NCBI GenBank assembly: GCA_030426085.1
Contig: JAUHYW010000062.1
Location: forward strand, 1-64,000
Origin: a bacterium
GTDB taxonomy: Bacteria > Myxococcota_A > Bradymonadia > UBA7976 > UBA1532
DNA length: 64,000 nt
Direction: 5' to 3'
Positions 60,717 to 64,000 of the stretch are shown here, piece by piece. Each line of letters opens with the position of its first letter. Within the stretch, counting starts at the first letter, position 1. Made by a program: the position numbers and the translations under genes. The notes below the pieces were generated by a model. That model ran no database searches. It was not told the DNA's origin and saw nothing but the letters and a program-made list of their open reading frames with translations.

Positions 60717-63700
60717 CAGTCCAGCTCGAATCGCAGCCGCAGCCGGCCGCTGGTCGAGTTGAGGTTGCCCGCGCTCTCGTTGGTCAGCTCGGCGGTGGCG
60801 GCGTTGTTGATGCGGTACTCCAGCCCGAACGTCTGGGGGATGCTGCCGTCCTCGTCGCCCACCAGGGTCCGGGAGTACAGCCGCAGCCGGCGGGAGAGCA
60901 GCTTGTCGGCGTCGATGAACAGGGTGCCGGTCGACGCCGGGGTCAGCGACAGGTCGACGTCGAGGGTGTCCTCCAGCGGCCGCTCGATGAGCCCGAGCAG
61001 CGGCCCGAGCAGCATCTCGGTGGCCGGCTGGGCCGTGGCGACGCCGCCCAGGCTGTCGGGCAGGCTGCCGGTGAGCACCAGCACCGCGATCTCGTAGCTC
61101 GACAGGCCGCTGTTCGACGACATCTGGATGTCGAGGTCGGCCGGCGACTGCCAGTCGGGCAGCCGATAGCTCGCCCGCAGGGTCACCTCTTCGAGGCGCA
61201 CGTCGCCCCCGCCCTGGTCGAAGGTCGTCGAGGTCCCCGACTCGTCGCTGCGCAGCCGGAACGTATGGGTCGCCTCCACGTCGGCGTCGAAGATGCTGTT
61301 CTGACCGAAGATCACGTCGCCCCGGGTCACTTCGAACGGCCGGCGGGCATAGATCAACTGCGAGTCGGCCAGGATGCTCATCTCGCCGTCGAGCTGGAGC
61401 TGGTCGTCGCCCGAGCGCTCGGTCAACAGCCCCTGGATGCGGGCGAAGTCGAAGCGCAGCTCGAGGTCGAGGGTCAGCACGGTGATCTGGTTGCGCACGT
61501 AGAAGTCGCCGTCGCAGGTCGCCCGCAGCCGGTCGAAGTAGAGCTGCTGCAACAGCGGCACCCGCTCGAAGACGCTGACGGTGCGGGTCGCCGCCGCCCC
61601 CCGCAGGTTGTCGGTGAAGCCGCGGTTGATCTCGCTGGCGCTGGTGATGTCGGCGATGAACTCCCCTCGCAGCGCCTTGACCGCGCCCGGCCCGATGATC
61701 AGCCGCATGCGGTCGGGGCCGACCTCCTCGACGTGCTGGCACAGCTCGACCCGCACCCCGTCCAGCTCGAAGGTGCCCCGCAGCGTGCGGGGCACGTTGA
61801 GCGCCAGGTCGTTGGCCGCGGCCCGCACGGTGATGCGGTCGGGCGCGAAGCGGCGGAACTCCACGCTCAGCCGGTCGAGCTGCACCGCCGACTCGTCGCG
61901 CACGAGGTCCAGGCGGGGGGTCTCGGGGGGCAGGTCGAGCACGAACGCGCCGTAGGGTCGGGGGCGGTCGACGGCGACCCGCCGGCCGCGGCAGGCGCCG
62001 ATGGGCGAGGCGTCGTCGGCCATCGGCCGGATGCGGAAGTCGGCCCGGGGCAGCTCGATCTGGCTGCCGACCACCGACGAGCGGGGCACCAGCCGGGCGT
62101 CGCGCACCCGCACCGCGCCGGTCGGGCGGGGGTCGGTGGCGGGGCCGGTCAGGGTCAGCTCGGCGTCGGCCCGACCGTCCATGCGGGTGAAGACCGAGGC
62201 CGCCAGGGGCTGCACCAGCCGCAGGTCGGCCCCGACGGTCGCGGTGAGGTCGAGCATCGGCCGGGTCTCGCCGTCGACCGTCTCCAGGGTCACCCGCCCG
62301 CCCAGCTCCAGCTCGGCCCGGCTCTCCTCGTCGGGGTCGAAGCCCGCCGCCTCGCCCTGCACCACCGCCAGGGTCAACCCGCCGACGTCGAGGGCGGCCC
62401 CGTCGAAGGTCAGCTCCACCGGGAACGGCGCGGTCACCTCGAACGGCGAGCCGTTGACCCGATAGACCGCCCGCAGCCCGTCCAGGATGGCCGCGACCCG
62501 CTCCAGGCGGCCGTCGAAGACGTCCACCCGGGCCTCGACCCGCCCGGTCAGCGCGGTCTCGAGCGGCTGCTCGTCGAGCTGGGGCAGCAGGCGCTCGACG
62601 GCCAGCCCCTCGAAGGCCACCGTCGCCGTCGCCGACCGGCCGTCGTCCACCGTGGGCACCTCGAGGTCGATGTCGAAGCGCTCGAAGACCCGCCCCTTCA
62701 CCGTCAGGCTGCGCTCGCCGGCGCCCACCGCCAGGGTGCCGTCCCCCAGCTCGTAGACGTCGTAGCCCAGCCGGTGCACGTTCAGCGCGCCCTGCACCGA
62801 CGGGCTCTCCAGGGTGCCCTCGCCGGTCAGGGTCGCGCTCACCGCGCCCCGCAGGGGGTAGGGGTCGTCGGGGTGGCGGGCGGTCTCCGGGGGCGCGATC
62901 TTCTCCACCAGCGCCAGGGGGGCCCGGTCGAGCGTCACGTCGACCCGGTAGGCGCCGGTGCCCGGGGTGAAGGCGCCCGCGGCCCCCAGCAGGCGGACCT
63001 CCTTCGCCTCATCCCCCTCGCCCTCCATGCGGAACAGCTCGAGCTGGGCCACGTTCGCCGTGCGGCCGTCGTAGGCCCCCTCGACGAGCAGCCGCTCGAA
63101 GTCGAGCCCCTTCCACCCCGGGTGCAGGATGCGCCCCCGCACGTCGCCCCGGGGCCGGGCGGCGGTGCCCCCGAGGTGGCCCCGCACGTCCAGCCGGCCG
63201 CGCACGTCCCCCGCCACCGGGCCCAGGGGCAGCGACGCCACGTCGAGGGCCACCGCGGCGAAGAGCAGGTCGAGCGGGGTGCCCTCCCGGGCCACGCCCA
63301 CCCGGCCCTTCAGCTCGATGCGTGAGCGGGCGGTCTCCCGGTCGCGGGGCTTGATCTTCGTGTCGTCCAGGGTCAGCCAGCCGTCGGCGTACGCGGCCTG
63401 CGCCTCGAGGTCGACCGTCGGCAGCGGCGGGAAGCGCACCCCGCGCCCGGTCACCGAGGCCCGGACCCGGGGGTCGTCCAGCGCGCCCGACAGCCGCCAC
63501 CGCGCCTCGACCGCGCCGCTCAGGTCGAGCCCCAGCTCGGCCAGCGCCGGGCCCAGCTCGGCCACCGCCAGCCGCCCGTCGAGCGTCGCGCCCAGCCCAT
63601 CCAGATCGAGCCGCCCCCGGGCCTCGAGCGCGGTGCCGCCCGACCCCAGCTCGAGCCGATCGAGGGTGATGGCGGTGCCCGTCATGCGCCCGTCCAGCCG

Positions 63701-64000
63701 CAGGCGGGTCTTCGCCCCCAGCCCGAACATCGGCCGCTCCCGCCGCCGGAAGCGCAGGTCGGCGCTGAGCGTGATGACCCGGTCGTCGGCGTACAGGTCG
63801 CCGACGTGGGCGAAGATCGGGCCGCTGAGCCCGCCGGCCAGCAGCCGGGTCAGCCGCCGGTCGAAGGTCACCGGCAGCCGGGTCGGGTCGACGCCCGCGG
63901 GCCAGATCTCGGCCCACGCCCGGCCGGTGGGCAGGTCGACGGCGCCCTCGAGGGCCAGCCGCCCGCCGAAGGCGCCGACCTCCAGCGCCTCGATGCGCAC
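60716..64000 (-). CDS. tamB: TamB-like translocation and assembly protein (partial)
   Basis: The frame runs off the right edge; at least 1094 residues are visible and the N-terminus is missing. The chain is a long series of beta-strand AsmA/TamB repeats (for example LDGRLAVAELGPALAELGLD). The C-terminal ~330 residues match the conserved TamB/DUF490 domain: LADSQLIYARRPFEVTRGDV, IFGQNSIFDADVEATHTFRL, SSYEIAVLVLTGSLPDSLGG and a final beta strand ending RLRFELD. TamB spans the periplasm and delivers lipids or proteins to TamA at the outer membrane. The stop overlaps the tamA start, fixing tamB-tamA as one operon read from right to left. Confidence 0.9.
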   Translation of the reverse strand: MRIEALEVGAFGGRLALEGAVDLPTGRAWAEIWPAGVDPTRLPVTFDRRLTRLLAGGLSGPIFAHVGDLYADDRVITLSADLRFRRRERPMFGLGAKTRLRLDGRMTGTAITLDRLELGSGGTALEARGRLDLDGLGATLDGRLAVAELGPALAELGLDLSGAVEARWRLSGALDDPRVRASVTGRGVRFPPLPTVDLEAQAAYADGWLTLDDTKIKPRDRETARSRIELKGRVGVAREGTPLDLLFAAVALDVASLPLGPVAGDVRGRLDVRGHLGGTAARPRGDVRGRILHPGWKGLDFERLLVEGAYDGRTANVAQLELFRMEGEGDEAKEVRLLGAAGAFTPGTGAYRVDVTLDRAPLALVEKIAPPETARHPDDPYPLRGAVSATLTGEGTLESPSVQGALNVHRLGYDVYELGDGTLAVGAGERSLTVKGRVFERFDIDLEVPTVDDGRSATATVAFEGLAVERLLPQLDEQPLETALTGRVEARVDVFDGRLERVAAILDGLRAVYRVNGSPFEVTAPFPVELTFDGAALDVGGLTLAVVQGEAAGFDPDEESRAELELGGRVTLETVDGETRPMLDLTATVGADLRLVQPLAASVFTRMDGRADAELTLTGPATDPRPTGAVRVRDARLVPRSSVVGSQIELPRADFRIRPMADDASPIGACRGRRVAVDRPRPYGAFVLDLPPETPRLDLVRDESAVQLDRLSVEFRRFAPDRITVRAAANDLALNVPRTLRGTFELDGVRVELCQHVEEVGPDRMRLIIGPGAVKALRGEFIADITSASEINRGFTDNLRGAAATRTVSVFERVPLLQQLYFDRLRATCDGDFYVRNQITVLTLDLELRFDFARIQGLLTERSGDDQLQLDGEMSILADSQLIYARRPFEVTRGDVIFGQNSIFDADVEATHTFRLRSDESGTSTTFDQGGGDVRLEEVTLRASYRLPDWQSPADLDIQMSSNSGLSSYEIAVLVLTGSLPDSLGGVATAQPATEMLLGPLLGLIERPLEDTLDVDLSLTPASTGTLFIDADKLLSRRLRLYSRTLVGDEDGSIPQTFGLEYRINNAATAELTNESAGNLNSTSGRLRLRFELD

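Overview
This is a very GC-rich, gene-dense stretch of a Gram-negative genome. It most likely comes from a Myxococcota or related deltaproteobacterial lineage. The pointers are a MYXO-CTERM-type C-terminus (Cys-rich turn, one membrane helix, Arg cluster) on a large PKD-repeat surface protein, two Hanks-type Ser/Thr kinases (one fused to a cyclase-like domain and an AAA ATPase), PEGA/TPR, FHA and DUF4388-type proteins, thrombospondin-type calcium repeats in a lipoprotein, and a TamA/TamB outer-membrane pair. No tRNA, rRNA, CRISPR array, insertion sequence or prophage integrase was seen. There are 44 protein-coding genes, two of them cut by the window edges.

Layout. (1) 1-9890: the baseplate half of a contractile injection system (eCIS/PVC-like): an unknown Pro/Ala-rich protein, a LysM adaptor, a VgrG-like spike, a twin zinc-ribbon protein, gp25, baseplate J, a PASTA-tail-protein-I fusion and a large unknown protein. 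Sheath, tube and ATPase are not in the window. (2) 10011-18692: an FHA/zinc-ribbon protein, a secreted VWA-TM-zinc-ribbon-FHA protein, then a tightly coupled trio of PEGA protein, calcium-repeat/propeller lipoprotein and Ser/Thr kinase. (3) 18693-19232: a structured gap ending in a good rho-independent terminator. (4) 19233-28437: PKD surface protein, membrane-fusion lipoprotein with a Dpp/Opp-type ATPase, a REC-HDOD regulator and an unknown secreted protein. (5) 28460-36529: ribonuclease D and hemB, divergent from a Fur-family regulator, then Ppx/GppA, a flavoprotein-polyferredoxin membrane fusion, panB and panC. (6) 36535-41752: a SIS-domain protein and the giant kinase/cyclase-like/ATPase regulator. 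(7) 41872-46236: the most unusual part, a divergent TrpD-family phosphoribosyltransferase, a heme-oxygenase-like diiron protein and an NHLP (nitrile-hydratase-like leader) peptide, facing an S53 protease homolog that appears catalytically degraded. (8) 46284-49577: fmt, def and a pseudo-receiver/DUF4388/J-like regulator on the minus strand. (9) 49713-55219: PHP-type DUF3604 lipoprotein, ECF sigma/anti-sigma/Spy-like operon, His-rich lipoprotein methyltransferase and glycosyltransferase. (10) 55209-64000, minus strand: EamA transporter, small unknown envelope protein, TamA and TamB.

How the parts fit. The repeated theme is envelope construction joined to phospho-signalling: kinases (two), FHA readers (two) and receiver proteins (one intact, one lacking its Asp) sit next to a contractile machine and secreted adhesin-like proteins. 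Whether the FHA/VWA proteins serve the injection system is inference from adjacency. The best candidate for an undescribed system is the TrpD-like/diiron/NHLP-peptide cassette with its degenerate protease neighbour.
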